Source: Legionella cincinnatiensis
GTDB lineage: Bacteria > Pseudomonadota > Gammaproteobacteria > Legionellales > Legionellaceae
Assembly: GCF_900452415.1 (NCBI RefSeq)
Contig: NZ_UGNX01000001.1
Coordinates: 930,001-994,000 of the forward strand
Direction: 5' to 3'
DNA length: 64,000 nt
The position numbers were made by a program, and so were the translations under genes. Each line of letters starts with the position of its first letter. Position 1 is the first letter of the stretch. Shown here in pieces: positions 25,251 through 35,780 of this stretch. The notes beneath the pieces are model-generated. The model made no database searches. It had not been told where the DNA came from and was given only the letters and a program-made list of their open reading frames with translations.

Positions 25251-26325
25251 TAATTTAACCATTTCTATGAAAAAGTGCCGACAGTGTCGGCACAATTCAA
25301 AGTTTCTCCAAAAGCGCTTTCAACTAAAAAATATGGAAAACCAGTTTAGTGTTGGTACACTAAATGATATTAGACGATTATACTTGCAAATTAGCCACGC
25401 GCTGCGTGGCTAATCTATTGAAATAGGATTAATCCGAATTTGAGCTGGATTTATCACCAAGCATTAATGGGGAGAAGAAGCGCATGTTATAATATTAAAT
25501 TAGGTCTGATCATCGTGAAACCAAAAGATAGGAGGGGAGAGGCTACATCAGCAAATAACATCTAAAAAGGCTGATTACTGTGAAAAGCAGACCGCGATAA
25601 AAAGTAATTTAATTAAGGACAAAGATAACTATATAGAAACTATTTATCACTCACAAACGTGCAATTGTCTGCACTTAAAAGGTTGATAATTTTAAAATTA
25701 AAATAAAAGCTAAACAACAAAATAATTTTTTAATAGATATCAAGATAAGTCGGGTAACAGGATCGAGTCGCCCCGATCCCGTCCCCTAAGAACGTAGCGT
25801 GCGACTTTCACCGCACTACGCTCAAGCCTTTCTAAGGCGAAAATCACCCAGCAGTTATTCGTCAGTAATTACATTCCGTTGCTTATCCAATTTTCATTGG
25901 ATAAGGGAAATATCTTTTATTAACTTCTGTCTATTTTCGAAGTATTCCTTGTACTCCAGTAAATAGAGATTAGCAGCGGTAAATAAATAAAAATGCCTTT
26001 ATTTTCATATGGTTAAATGGATTTATTTTGTATTTTTTACCGTTGATTCACCATAGGTTCACCACCGACATACCTTTATACATAAGTTTACAGCCGATTT
26101 TTTCCGTTTGCATTCAACATTCGGGTTACTTGATAACACTTTCATCTACTATTCAGCAATCTTTTCAAAAAAAATAGCCCGGAGGTTATAGGGATTAATA
26201 GATGTATTGCGACAAAGATTTTAAATTAGTTGCCATAAGATTTCTTTTCAATCGTCAAAACGCATTCAATTTGCACCCTATAATGACAATTCGGTTGGGG
26301 GACACCAAAACCCCATTGATTTCAT
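25251..26325. other. Long noncoding stretch with hairpins and intron remnant
   Basis: About 1.07 kb without a gene. It contains a perfect 8-bp hairpin GTGCCGAC/GTCGGCAC at 25275-25293 (U-rich only on the minus strand), a perfect 10-bp hairpin TTAGCCACGC/GCGTGGCTAA at 25391-25413, a 10-bp hairpin CTTATCCAAT/ATTGGATAAG at 25882-25905, and a group II intron-like remnant at 25743-25828. The rest is AT-rich and looks like decayed island DNA next to the tRNA. Confidence 0.55.
25743..25828 (-). ncRNA. Group II intron remnant
   Basis: Read on the minus strand, the segment has GTGCGGTGAAAGTCGCAC, a stem-loop strongly reminiscent of the conserved element in bacterial group II introns, followed by TTCTTAGGGG and ending TTACCCGACTT. 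No reverse transcriptase/maturase gene is nearby, so it would be a relic. This rests on my memory of such intron sequences and needs a covariance-model search. Confidence 0.45.
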
Positions 26326-26402
26326 TGGTCGGAGTGACAAGAATCGAACTTGCGACCCCTGCCTCCCGAAGGCAGTGCTCTACCAGGCTGAGCTACACTC
26401 CG
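26326..26402 (-). tRNA. tRNA-Pro (anticodon CGG)
   Basis: The minus strand folds as a 77-nt cloverleaf: acceptor CGGAGTG/CACTCCG, D arm GCTC/GAGC, anticodon stem CTGCC/GGCAG with loop TTCGGGA (anticodon CGG, reading CCG), T arm GCAAG/CTTGT with TTCGATT, discriminator A and encoded CCA. Its 3' end points toward the accessory region, the usual orientation for an island attachment site. Confidence 0.97.
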
Positions 26403-26443
26403 TGTTGGACGATGAAATTCCTCTGTCCTGTTAATGATCGAAA

Positions 26444-27412
26444 CTAATAGCTTCTTAGTAATGCAAATTGTGCGAGCTCTATAAGTGCATTTTTATATTT
26501 TGAGTCAGGCAGTAATGTTAAGCTGGAAATTGCGGTATTGACTTCTTTGGCTGCAATTTCTTTAGTGTATTCTATAGCCTTAGTTTCTTCCAAAGCATCG
26601 AGAATTTCAGGTAAAAAGTCCAGTGTGCCGTGTTTTAGGCTTTCTTCAATTTGTTGTTTTTGTACTTCTGTTCCATGTTGCAATGCATAAATTAACGGTA
26701 AAGTGGCTTTTCCATCTGCAAGATCATCTCCTATGTTTTTGCCAATCGTTTTTGCATCAGAACAATAATCCAGGGCATCATCTATAAGTTGAAACGCATT
26801 TCCTAGATGTAAACCATAAGCATAAAGAGCATCTTGCATTTCCTTAGAGGCGTTGCTAATTATTGGACCTATACATGCAGCAGCCGCAAATAATAAGGCT
26901 GTTTTGGCACGAATTACATCGAAATATTCCTCAAAGGTTAATGCAGGATTATGGCGGTTCGTTAATTGTTTGACCTCGCCACAACTGATTTCAAGTGCTG
27001 TCCTGGCGAAAAGCTTAAGTACCTCGGAGTTATTTATATCAACCATTAATTCAATGGATTGAGTAAAAAGATAATCGCCAACTAAAATACTTGCTTTGCT
27101 TCCCCAGATATTATTTGCTGTTTGGCGTCCTCTTCTCAACGTAGACTCGTCAATGACATCATCATGCAATAAAGTTGCGGTATGAAAAAACTCTACCATT
27201 GCAGCTAGATCAATATGTTCCTGGCCTTGATAACCACAGGCATGACTTGCTAAAAGCACTAACAATGGACGTAATCTTTTTCCTCCACTTTCAATCATAT
27301 GGTGGGACATTTTATCAATTAGGCCAATTTGCGATTCAATTTTATTAATAATTAAATTATTAACGGCATTAAAATCGTCATTAATTAGCGCCCGTATGCT
27401 GTCAATCGCCAT
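26444..27412 (-). CDS. ispB: Octaprenyl diphosphate synthase
   Basis: This trans-prenyltransferase extends farnesyl diphosphate with IPP to make the quinone side chain. From M at 27412 it has 322 residues, normal for IspB. The first Asp-rich motif LLHDDVIDESTLRRG and the second QLIDDALDY are intact, along with GGKRLRPLLVLLA and GDYLFTQ. An in-frame start 21 nt further upstream is possible but less like homologues. It lies between tRNA-Pro and ychF. Confidence 0.95.
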   Translation of the reverse strand: MAIDSIRALINDDFNAVNNLIINKIESQIGLIDKMSHHMIESGGKRLRPLLVLLASHACGYQGQEHIDLAAMVEFFHTATLLHDDVIDESTLRRGRQTANNIWGSKASILVGDYLFTQSIELMVDINNSEVLKLFARTALEISCGEVKQLTNRHNPALTFEEYFDVIRAKTALLFAAAACIGPIISNASKEMQDALYAYGLHLGNAFQLIDDALDYCSDAKTIGKNIGDDLADGKATLPLIYALQHGTEVQKQQIEESLKHGTLDFLPEILDALEETKAIEYTKEIAAKEVNTAISSLTLLPDSKYKNALIELAQFALLRSY

Positions 27413-27490
27413 TGTTTGTCCTCTACGACTCAATCAACAAATGCTAAGGTTGAGCATAAGAATTGTCAAGTAAAACTGGGCTTGGATTAA

Positions 27491-28582
27491 TTATACATTA
27501 AAGCGAAAATGCATAACATCACCATCACAAACGATATACTCTTTGCCTTCTAAACGTAACTTGCCTGCCTCTTTAGCACCTTGCTCGCCACCACACTGGA
27601 TAAATGCATCATAAGCTATAACCTCGGCACGGATGAAGCCTTTTTCAAAGTCCGAATGGATTACTCCTGCGGCTTGGGGAGCAGTAGCTCCTTTAGAGAT
27701 GGTCCATGCTCTTACTTCTTTAACTCCAGCAGTAAAATAAGTTTGTAATCCTAATAGTTCATAGCCTGCTCGGATTACTCGATGTAAACCGGGTTCACTT
27801 AAACCTAAATCTTCCATAAACTCTTGGCGATCAGCTTCCTCTAATTCTACGAGCTCTGCTTCAGTTGCTGCACATAGAGCAACAATACTTGCTTTTTCTT
27901 GAAGCGCCAATTCACGAACTTGCTCCAGTAACGGATTATTTTCATATCCATTATCATCAACATTTGCGATATAAAGGACGGGCTTTGCTGTGAGTAAGAA
28001 AAGTCGACGTGAAATGGGTTCTTCTTCAGCAGTGAGTTCAAGGGTACGAACTGGATAACCCTCATCAAGATGCGCTTTGATTTTTTCTAATGTTTTCATT
28101 TCAAATAGCGCTTCTTTATTGCCACTACGACTGTTTTTTCCGGCTTTTAATAAGGCTTTTTCCAGAGTTTCCATGTCCGCTAAAGCCAATTCTGTGTTAA
28201 TCACTTCAATATCGCTTAGGGGATGGACATGGCCTTCTACATGAACTACATCTGTATTTTCAAAGCAACGTACTACATGGGCAATTGCATCTGTTTCACG
28301 AATATTGGCTAAAAACTGATTGCCTAAACCTTCTCCTTTTGAGGCTCCTTTCACAATACCTGCAATATCAACAAATTGCATGGTTGCTGGGAGCACTTGT
28401 TGAGGTTTGACGATTTTACTTAAGGCATCAAGACGTGGATCAGGAACAGTCACAATGCCTACATTGGGCTCAATAGTACAAAAAGGATAATTTGCTGCTT
28501 CAATACCCGCTTTAGTCAGAGCGTTAAATAAGGTTGATTTACCAACATTGGGCAAGCCCACTATTCCACATTTAAATCCCAT
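27491..28582 (-). CDS. ychF: Redox-responsive ATPase YchF/Ola1
   Basis: This 363-residue P-loop protein of the Obg family uses ATP rather than GTP. The P-loop GLPNVGKST is at residues 9-17, then [20 protein letters not shown] (switch II/G3), a central coiled-coil insertion and a C-terminal TGS domain ([20 protein letters not shown]). It associates with ribosomes and stress responses. It is followed, as in many bacteria, by pth on the upstream side. Confidence 0.97.
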   Translation of the reverse strand: MGFKCGIVGLPNVGKSTLFNALTKAGIEAANYPFCTIEPNVGIVTVPDPRLDALSKIVKPQQVLPATMQFVDIAGIVKGASKGEGLGNQFLANIRETDAIAHVVRCFENTDVVHVEGHVHPLSDIEVINTELALADMETLEKALLKAGKNSRSGNKEALFEMKTLEKIKAHLDEGYPVRTLELTAEEEPISRRLFLLTAKPVLYIANVDDNGYENNPLLEQVRELALQEKASIVALCAATEAELVELEEADRQEFMEDLGLSEPGLHRVIRAGYELLGLQTYFTAGVKEVRAWTISKGATAPQAAGVIHSDFEKGFIRAEVIAYDAFIQCGGEQGAKEAGKLRLEGKEYIVCDGDVMHFRFNV

Positions 28583-28642
28583 ATGTAGTACCTCTAAAAA
28601 TGTTATATTTAGGATGATGTGTGCAAAAACTCACACAAATCC

Positions 28643-29212
28643 TTAAGCGTTTAATTGATTCATTGCTTTGGCTAAATCATCAGAGAAGATGAATGGCATT
28701 ACAGCAATACCCCTATCAATCGCGTCATAAGTTAATTGTCTTTCTTGTGCTGAAGGTTTACTGAGCACAAATTGATGGACTAAGTCTTTATGTCCAGGAT
28801 GGCCAATCCCAATACGCATACGGTGAAATTCCGTACTCCCTAATTGAGCAATTATATCTCTTAAGCCATTATGACCTCCATGGCCTCCACCTGTTTTAAG
28901 TTTAATGCGTCCTGCAGGTAAATCTAACTCATCATGCACGATTAATATCTCGTTAGGTTGAATACGATAAAAATGGCTTATAAGTCGGGTAGGTTGTCCA
29001 CTATGATTCATAAAAGTGGTGGGTAATGCCAATTTACACAGATGTTGATTTAATTCTAGATCAACCAGCTCAGCCTGCATCTTTTTTTCAAGTTTAAAGA
29101 AAATACTATATCGTTGTGCTAATGCTGAGACTAGCCATTCTCCCACATTATGACGAGTATGCTCATAAGCTGAGCCTGGATTACGTAAACCGATAATTAG
29201 TTTAATGGCCAT
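28643..29212 (-). CDS. pth: Peptidyl-tRNA hydrolase
   Basis: This 189-residue enzyme releases peptides from stalled peptidyl-tRNA. Conserved features are the start IIGLRNPGSAYEHTRHNVGE with the catalytic histidine at H21, the FMNHSGQP loop, and HDELDLPAGRIKLKTGGGHG. It is followed downstream by ychF and preceded by rplY, the common rplY-pth-ychF order, all on the minus strand. Confidence 0.97.
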   Translation of the reverse strand: MAIKLIIGLRNPGSAYEHTRHNVGEWLVSALAQRYSIFFKLEKKMQAELVDLELNQHLCKLALPTTFMNHSGQPTRLISHFYRIQPNEILIVHDELDLPAGRIKLKTGGGHGGHNGLRDIIAQLGSTEFHRMRIGIGHPGHKDLVHQFVLSKPSAQERQLTYDAIDRGIAVMPFIFSDDLAKAMNQLNA

Positions 29213-29360
29213 GGATTATAAGCTCTTTGCTATGGTCGTAATTTTGGACTTATGTTGCTTGGGTGAAGCAGAGTGAGCAAGGAAAAATAGGTTTCCAAGC
29301 TTTTCTAGGTTCACCCAGGTTATATTTATTGCATGATGTAACAATAAGAATATAAATTTT

Positions 29361-30023
29361 TTATTCTTCACCTTTCTCAGCGTCAACAGTAGGTACAGCT
29401 GATGCTGGGACTTCTGTTGTTTCCTCTTCTTCTGATGCTGCACTTACTTTAGACATATGAATACTTACCACAGGTGCATCATGACTTCCATCAGTAACAT
29501 CAACAGTAAGTTGGACTCCTTTAGGTAATTTTAAGTGAGATAAGTGAACTACATCATCAATTTTAACTTCGGACATATCTACATTAATAAATTCAGGTAA
29601 GTCTTTTGCTTGGCAGCGGACTTCTACTTGAGTCATCGTGTGGTTAATCATACCACCTGCTTTAATGCCAGGGGCTTTATCTTCATTAATAAAATGAATA
29701 GGGACTAATTTAACGAGGATATCCGTTTTAGAAACACGTTGTAAATCCATATGCATAACAACAGGCTTATACGGATGTCGTTGTAATGCCTTTAAAATAA
29801 CATGTTCTACTTTACCATCAACGGTAATATCGAAAACACTTGAGTAAATACTTTCAGTTTCCAACGCTTTGATTACTTTATTATGTTGAAAATGAATAGA
29901 GGTAGGTTTTTTATCACCACCATAGATTACGGCAGGTACTTGATTTTCAAGACGACGTAGGCGGCGGCTCGCACCTTTCCCCATATCCGTTCTTGTTTGA
30001 GCTTCTAAAAGAATGTTTGACAT
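29361..30023 (-). CDS. rplY: 50S ribosomal protein L25/general stress protein Ctc
   Basis: This 220-residue long-form L25 has the N-terminal 5S rRNA-binding domain (GKGASRRLRRLENQVPAVIY, residues about 14-33) and the C-terminal TL5/CTC beta domain (VRCQAKDLPEFINVDM, HLSHLKLPKGVQL). The acidic tail (EEEETTEVPAS) is usual. GGGAG precedes the ATG. It is divergent from rplU, sharing a promoter region of about 190 bp. Confidence 0.96.
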   Translation of the reverse strand: MSNILLEAQTRTDMGKGASRRLRRLENQVPAVIYGGDKKPTSIHFQHNKVIKALETESIYSSVFDITVDGKVEHVILKALQRHPYKPVVMHMDLQRVSKTDILVKLVPIHFINEDKAPGIKAGGMINHTMTQVEVRCQAKDLPEFINVDMSEVKIDDVVHLSHLKLPKGVQLTVDVTDGSHDAPVVSIHMSKVSAASEEEETTEVPASAVPTVDAEKGEE

Positions 30024-30215
30024 TATATACTCCCAAAATTGATATGAATCCTTTGAAATTCAATCCGCGACCAGACTAAATACCGGATAAAAATCCGGAA
30101 AGGGTGGCGAAGTATACAATATTTTAAAATGAACTTGAAGTCATAGTCATAATTTCATAGAATATGCGACTTTATTGAATTTTTGATAGCCAAGCAGGCG
30201 AGTTGGAGAAAAATT

Positions 30216-30527
30216 ATGTATGCAGTAATCAAAACTGGCGGTAAGCAATACACCGTGAAGGAAGGTGATGTATTAAAAATTGAATTACTGCCTGAAGATG
30301 TTGGCAATGAAATACAATTTGAAGAAGTATTAATGTTAGCTGATGGGGATAAAATTGTTTGTGGCTCTCCATTAGTTGATAAGGCTACAGTGAAAGCTGA
30401 AGTGCTGGATCATGGTCGCCACAAAAAAGTTAAAATCATTAAGTTTCGTCGTCGTAAGCACCACAAGAAACAAATGGGGCACAGACAATATTATTCGCAA
30501 GTTAAAATTACTGCGATAAGTAAGTAA
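30216..30527 (+). CDS. rplU: 50S ribosomal protein L21
   Basis: This 103-residue ribosomal protein begins MYAVIKTGGKQYTVKEGD and ends with RRRKHHKKQMGHRQ and ITAI, complete for L21. TTGGAG before 30216 fixes the start; the in-frame codon at 30183 would add a non-homologous leader. It begins the rplU-rpmA-obgE cluster, 12 nt upstream of rpmA. Confidence 0.97.
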   Translation: MYAVIKTGGKQYTVKEGDVLKIELLPEDVGNEIQFEEVLMLADGDKIVCGSPLVDKATVKAEVLDHGRHKKVKIIKFRRRKHHKKQMGHRQYYSQVKITAISK

Positions 30528-30539
30528 GAGAGGATAGCA

Positions 30540-30818
30540 ATGGCTCATAAGAAAGCAGGTGGTAGTACTCGTAACGGCCGCGATTCGAATCCCAAGTACC
30601 TTGGTGTGAAACGTTTTGGTGGTCAATTTGTTAATGCAGGCGAAATTATTGTAAGACAACGTGGCACACGTTTTCATCCAGGACCTGGTGTTGGATGTGG
30701 TCGTGATCATACTTTGTTTGCTTTGGTTGAAGGTTTGGTTCAATTCGTTGTTAAAGGAAGCAAAAATCGTAAGTATGTAACCATTGTTGCAGAACAAAAA
30801 GAAGAAACTGCAAATTAA
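30540..30818 (+). CDS. rpmA: 50S ribosomal protein L27
   Basis: This 92-residue protein starts [20 protein letters not shown] without the cleaved leader found in Firmicutes. The glycine-rich N-terminus reaches the peptidyl-transferase centre. [20 protein letters not shown] is canonical. AGAGAGGA precedes the start. It is separated from obgE by a terminator. Confidence 0.97.
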   Translation: MAHKKAGGSTRNGRDSNPKYLGVKRFGGQFVNAGEIIVRQRGTRFHPGPGVGCGRDHTLFALVEGLVQFVVKGSKNRKYVTIVAEQKEETAN

Positions 30819-30947
30819 GTCTGAGTCATTCCAGTTACTTCGGAATAGATAAATTGCAGCTTAGCTGCAATATTCTCAGATTTTTAAGAAGTTTTCAGTT
30901 TTTGCTGTGCTAGGATTTTTGTTATCTCCTAATGCAATATCGTCTTT

Positions 30948-30972
30948 AGCCCCGGCAACGGGGTTTTTTATT
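30948..30972 (+). terminator. Terminator between rpmA and obgE
   Basis: AGCCCCG at 30948-30954 pairs with CGGGGTT at 30959-30965 around GCAA, followed by TTTTTTATTTT. A smaller hairpin ATTGCAGC/GCTGCAAT lies upstream at 30853-30871. obgE starts 13 nt later, so it may be expressed by readthrough or from its own promoter. Confidence 0.85.
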
Positions 30973-30981
30973 TTGGGGTAG

Positions 30982-32010
<1,029 letters not shown>

Positions 32011-32292
32011 CTGTTTTGAAGTCGCTACTCTTGATACGGCCAAATTCATAGACCATGCACTTTGCTTTTCTTAAATGGTTTAATCCCATTATCTGGCTTT
32101 TTCAAGATTTTTACTTGTAACTCTAGTTCCGGGTGTAATGACTTTTTGGTGATGTAATTTTGAATCCTAATAAAAAATTTCTTAATATTTTCGAGGACCT
32201 AGGATTAATTTCAGCGTATATCCTTTTGATATAGTTTACAGTGTTTTTTTCTGAGCCTATGATATATGTAACATAAATCAAAAGAGCTTATC

Positions 32293-32799
32293 ATGTCTCC
32301 ACGAGGTGGAAAAAGAGAAGGAGCCGGGCGTCCTAGAGGCGAGCCTACCAAAATCATTCGTGTACCGGTATCTCAGCTTTCGGATTTTGCGCGATTAAAG
32401 GGGCAATCTGATTATCAACTCCCCATATTTTCCAGTAAAGTGCAAGCTGGATTTCCATCACCTGCCGATGATTACATTGAAGGGTATCTGGATTTAAATA
32501 CTAAGTTTATCAAGCATCATTCCTCCACCTTTGTGGTGCAAGCGGTAGGGGACTCTATGGTGGAGGCTGGTATTTTTTCAGGTGATTGGCTTTTAGTCGA
32601 TAGAAGCATAGAGCCTTTAGATGGCCGTATTGTGATTGCAGCAATTCATGGTGAATTAACGGTAAAACGTTTGTCGAAAAAGACAGGTAAGGTACAGCTA
32701 CTTCCTGCTAATCCTCAATTTAAACCCATTCATATTACGGAAGACAGTAACATGGTGATTTGGGGTGTGGTTACTTTAGTTCTTCATGAGTTACCTTAA
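32293..32799 (+). CDS. umuD: UmuD-type translesion polymerase subunit (S24 peptidase)
   Basis: This 168-residue self-cleaving protein has the expected cleavage site A52-G53 (VQAGFPSP), catalytic S88 (AVGDSMVEAG) and K125 (ELTVKRL). The basic N-terminus MSPRGGKREGAGRPRGEP is typical of UmuD/ImpA from mobile elements. Normally it pairs with UmuC to form Pol V, but only a 32-codon vestige of umuC follows here. No clear LexA box is visible upstream. Confidence 0.9.
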   Translation: MSPRGGKREGAGRPRGEPTKIIRVPVSQLSDFARLKGQSDYQLPIFSSKVQAGFPSPADDYIEGYLDLNTKFIKHHSSTFVVQAVGDSMVEAGIFSGDWLLVDRSIEPLDGRIVIAAIHGELTVKRLSKKTGKVQLLPANPQFKPIHITEDSNMVIWGVVTLVLHELP

Positions 32800-32800
32800 T

Positions 32801-32896
32801 CTGTTTGCCTTAGTGAACTGCAATAATTTTTATGCAGGCTGCGAACGCTTGTTTGGCTCTGAGTCCTTGTATCAACGTCATGCTTTAAGTGAATAA
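32801..32896 (+). pseudogene. umuC: umuC remnant
   Basis: Directly after umuD the frame reads LFALVNCNNFYAGCERLFGS, the unmistakable UmuC N-terminus (FALVDCNNFYASCERLF), then ESLYQRHALSE and a stop. The expected ATG start is CTG. At least 380 codons are missing, so Pol V cannot be formed from this locus. Confidence 0.88.
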
Positions 32897-32911
32897 ACCA
32901 AAAGATATACT

Positions 32912-33988
32912 ATGGAACTGATAAATCCAATCAGAAAAATTATTCATATCGATATGGACTGTTTTTATGCCGCGATTGAAATGCGAGATTTTCCTGAGTT
33001 GGCAAATAAGCCTATTGCAGTAGGAGGGGATGCCAATCGTCGCGGGGTTATTGCTACTTGTAATTATATAGCCCGCCAATTCGGAGTACGCTCCGCAATG
33101 CCAACAGCACAGGCACTTAAATTATGCCGGCAGCTTATTTTGCGACCAGTACGTATGGAGGTTTATCAAAAAGAAAGTCACTACATTCGCGCTTTATTTG
33201 CAGAATATACGGATCTTATTGAACCTTTATCATTGGATGAAGCTTATCTTGATGTTACTCATTCCACACAATGTAAGGGAAGTGCGACTTGGATAGCGCA
33301 AGAACTGCGCGCACGAATTTATCGAACACGCGGACTTACTGCAAGTGCCGGTATTGCTCCAAACAAAAGTTTGGCAAAAATCGCCAGTGATTGGCATAAA
33401 CCTAATGGTCAAATGGTAATTAGACCAGAAGAAGTTGCTGCATTTATGCTTCATTTACCAGTACGTCAATTATTTGGTGTAGGACCTAGAATGGAGGAAA
33501 AATTAAACGCACTGAATATTAAAACATGTGGTGAACTACAGTACTATTCAATTGAAGCTTTATGTAAAGAATTCGGCACTATGGGACAAAGACTCTATGA
33601 GTTAGCACGAGGAGTAGATCATCGTCTTGTTAATCCTGAGCGTATTAGAAAATCTATTAGTGTGGAGGAAACTTATCTCAAAGACTTGCCTGATGGTGAG
33701 GCGTGTTTGGCTGCTTTACCAGAACTTATTACGCGTCTTGAAGTACGGATACAGCGTATAGGAAAAATTTCTGGCATCCATAGCTTGTTTGTTAAATTGA
33801 AATTTAATGATTTTCAGAAAACTACGGTGGAATGTGTCCACGATAAAATTGACTTAGCTATTTTACAACAGCTCATCCAAGAAGGTTTTTCCAGAAAATA
33901 TATGCCTGTACGATTATTGGGTATAGGCATTAAATTAAAGCAAGAAAAGGCAAATGAGATGATTCAGCTTCCTTTATTTGACGTATAA
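32912..33988 (+). CDS. dinB: DNA polymerase IV
   Basis: This 358-residue Y-family polymerase has HIDMDCFYAAIEMRD with the first catalytic Asp, the GGDANRRGVIATCNYIAR steric region, SLDEAYLDVT with the second acidic pair, and ASAGIAPNKSLAKIASDWHK. It ends in QLPLFDV, a canonical beta-clamp binding motif. It starts 15 nt after the umuC scar. It can bypass damaged template at the replication fork. Confidence 0.96.
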   Translation: MELINPIRKIIHIDMDCFYAAIEMRDFPELANKPIAVGGDANRRGVIATCNYIARQFGVRSAMPTAQALKLCRQLILRPVRMEVYQKESHYIRALFAEYTDLIEPLSLDEAYLDVTHSTQCKGSATWIAQELRARIYRTRGLTASAGIAPNKSLAKIASDWHKPNGQMVIRPEEVAAFMLHLPVRQLFGVGPRMEEKLNALNIKTCGELQYYSIEALCKEFGTMGQRLYELARGVDHRLVNPERIRKSISVEETYLKDLPDGEACLAALPELITRLEVRIQRIGKISGIHSLFVKLKFNDFQKTTVECVHDKIDLAILQQLIQEGFSRKYMPVRLLGIGIKLKQEKANEMIQLPLFDV

Positions 33989-34150
33989 TTGTTTATTATT
34001 CACGAGCTATAAAGAGTATCAAATCATTAATATCTATTGACATTTATCCGTATATTACCTAATAACAAAAAAAGATGATTTTTTTTATAATAAGCACTAC
34101 TCTTATTGAACAGTTTTTTTAAGATTTATTGTGTACGTGAAGGAGAAATT

Positions 34151-34969
34151 ATGGAGTTTTCAAGCCGTTATATAGCGCATATTCCCAACGCTCAAGGGTT
34201 AGTCAATTATTCTGCGGAAGAACGCAGGATTTGGAAAACTTTATTTGAACGGCAAGTGAAGTTATTACCTGGAAGAGCCTGTGATGAGTTTATAAGCGGA
34301 TTAAAAACTTTAGGGATTACTTCTGATGTTATACCACAGATCCCAGATTTAAGTCGATGCCTTAAAGCCGAGACGGGTTGGCAAGTCTCTGCTGTTGCTG
34401 CCTTAATTTCCGCTCGCGAATTTTTTGAATTATTAGCCACAAAACATTTTCCAGTAGCTACTTTTATACGTACTGAAGAAGAATTGGATTATGTAAAAGA
34501 GCCTGATATTTTTCATGAGGTTTTTGGCCATTGCCCTATGTTGACTGATAAAGTTTATGCTGAGTTTGTTTATGATTATGCTCGTAAAGTTTTAACGTTC
34601 CCTGAGTCTGATTGGGCCTTATTACAACGTATGTTTTGGTTTACAGTTGAATTTGGTTTAATTAAAACCCAAAAAGGATTAAGGGCTTATGGCGGGGGAA
34701 TACTTTCATCAATTAGTGAAATTATTTACAGTGTAGAAAGTGATATTCCGCTTAGAGTGATTTTTGAACCAATACCAGCATTTCGTATGCCTTACCGTAT
34801 TGATATGCTGCAACCGATTTATTTTGTGATTAACGATTATCAAACTTTGTACGATTTTGTTTTGTCTAATATAAGTGAACTTTTAGCACGAACTCGAGAG
34901 TTAGGTGAGTTTCCACCCTTGTTTACAGTAGATCCGGATAACCCTAATATTCATATTAGAGCGTGTTAA
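34151..34969 (+). CDS. phhA: Phenylalanine 4-monooxygenase
   Basis: This 272-residue iron- and pterin-dependent enzyme converts phenylalanine to tyrosine. The iron ligands H122 and H127 lie in FHEVFGHCPML, with the third ligand Glu in FTVEFGL. The LSSISEIIYS and FRMPYRIDMLQP segments are typical. AAGGAGA just before 34151 selects that ATG over an in-frame TTG at 34106. In Legionella phhA lies near letA and has been linked to melanin-type pigment formation; here letA follows 106 nt later. Confidence 0.95.
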   Translation: MEFSSRYIAHIPNAQGLVNYSAEERRIWKTLFERQVKLLPGRACDEFISGLKTLGITSDVIPQIPDLSRCLKAETGWQVSAVAALISAREFFELLATKHFPVATFIRTEEELDYVKEPDIFHEVFGHCPMLTDKVYAEFVYDYARKVLTFPESDWALLQRMFWFTVEFGLIKTQKGLRAYGGGILSSISEIIYSVESDIPLRVIFEPIPAFRMPYRIDMLQPIYFVINDYQTLYDFVLSNISELLARTRELGEFPPLFTVDPDNPNIHIRAC

Positions 34970-35075
34970 TGTACCATAGTGCAATCGTGCGAAGTATGTA
35001 TTGTAATGCACAGCCAGTCTTGTTAACATCGAGCAACTGTTTGTTCATTGGCTGTTTCAAGTCAAGGAGCATTAT

Positions 35076-35735
35076 TTGATTAAAGTACTAATTGTTGATG
35101 ACCATGCATTGGTTCGAATGGGTATTCGACGATTACTCGAAGATATGTCAGATGTAGAAGTTGTTGCTGATGCAGAAAGCGGTGAACAAGCTTTAGTATT
35201 AGTAAAGCAGTATTCTCCTGACGTAGTTCTTTTAGATATGAAAATGCCTGGAATTGATGGCTGGGAAGTAACGCGTCGTCTGAAAAAATCAAATCCGCAT
35301 GTCAAAGTTATAGCAGTAACTGCAATGTGTTCTGATGTATTGCCCACCCGTGTTTTGCAATTAGGAGCCATGGGGTATCTCACTAAAGAATCAGGTGCTG
35401 AAGAAATGGCTGCGGCAATACGGAAGGTAGCTAAAGGGGAAAAATACCTTAGTGCCGAAATTGCTCAAAAAATGGCAATCAACAGTTTGGAAGAAGCACA
35501 AGGATCTCCTTTTAATGTATTATCCGAACGAGAAATGCAAGTGATGTTGATGATTACAAGTGGCATGAATGTTCAGGAAATCAGCGATAGACTTTTCTTG
35601 AGTACTAAAACGATCAATGGCTATCGTTATCGTACGTTTGAGAAATTAGGTATAAAAAATGATGTGGAGCTGACTTACTTAGCTTTGAAACATGGAATCA
35701 TAGAAAATCCTACTGGTTTGACTTCAGAAGAATAG
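35076..35735 (+). CDS. letA: LetA/GacA/UvrY response regulator
   Basis: This 219-residue protein, the length of L. pneumophila LetA, has a receiver domain with acidic pair D8-D9, phospho-acceptor D54 and K104, and a LuxR-type helix-turn-helix at about residues 147-205 (LSEREMQVMLMITSGMN, STKTINGYRYRTFEKLGI). LetA with sensor LetS activates small RNAs that relieve CsrA repression and switches the bacterium to the transmissive phase. The start is TTG, with AAGGAG 8-9 nt upstream (tcaaggagcattattTTG). uvrC follows, the conserved gacA-uvrC order. Confidence 0.96.
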   Translation: MIKVLIVDDHALVRMGIRRLLEDMSDVEVVADAESGEQALVLVKQYSPDVVLLDMKMPGIDGWEVTRRLKKSNPHVKVIAVTAMCSDVLPTRVLQLGAMGYLTKESGAEEMAAAIRKVAKGEKYLSAEIAQKMAINSLEEAQGSPFNVLSEREMQVMLMITSGMNVQEISDRLFLSTKTINGYRYRTFEKLGIKNDVELTYLALKHGIIENPTGLTSEE

Positions 35736-35780
35736 AAATTGCTACGCTAAGAGTTTACTGCTGTAATTCTCTAATTTTTA

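Noticed and set aside
26202-26447. 81-codon plus-strand frame
   Set aside because: It runs antisense through tRNA-Pro; the VGVTRIELATPASRR string is the well-known translation of an antisense tRNA.
30372-30797. Minus-strand frame across rplU and rpmA
   Set aside because: Antisense shadow of two certain ribosomal protein genes.
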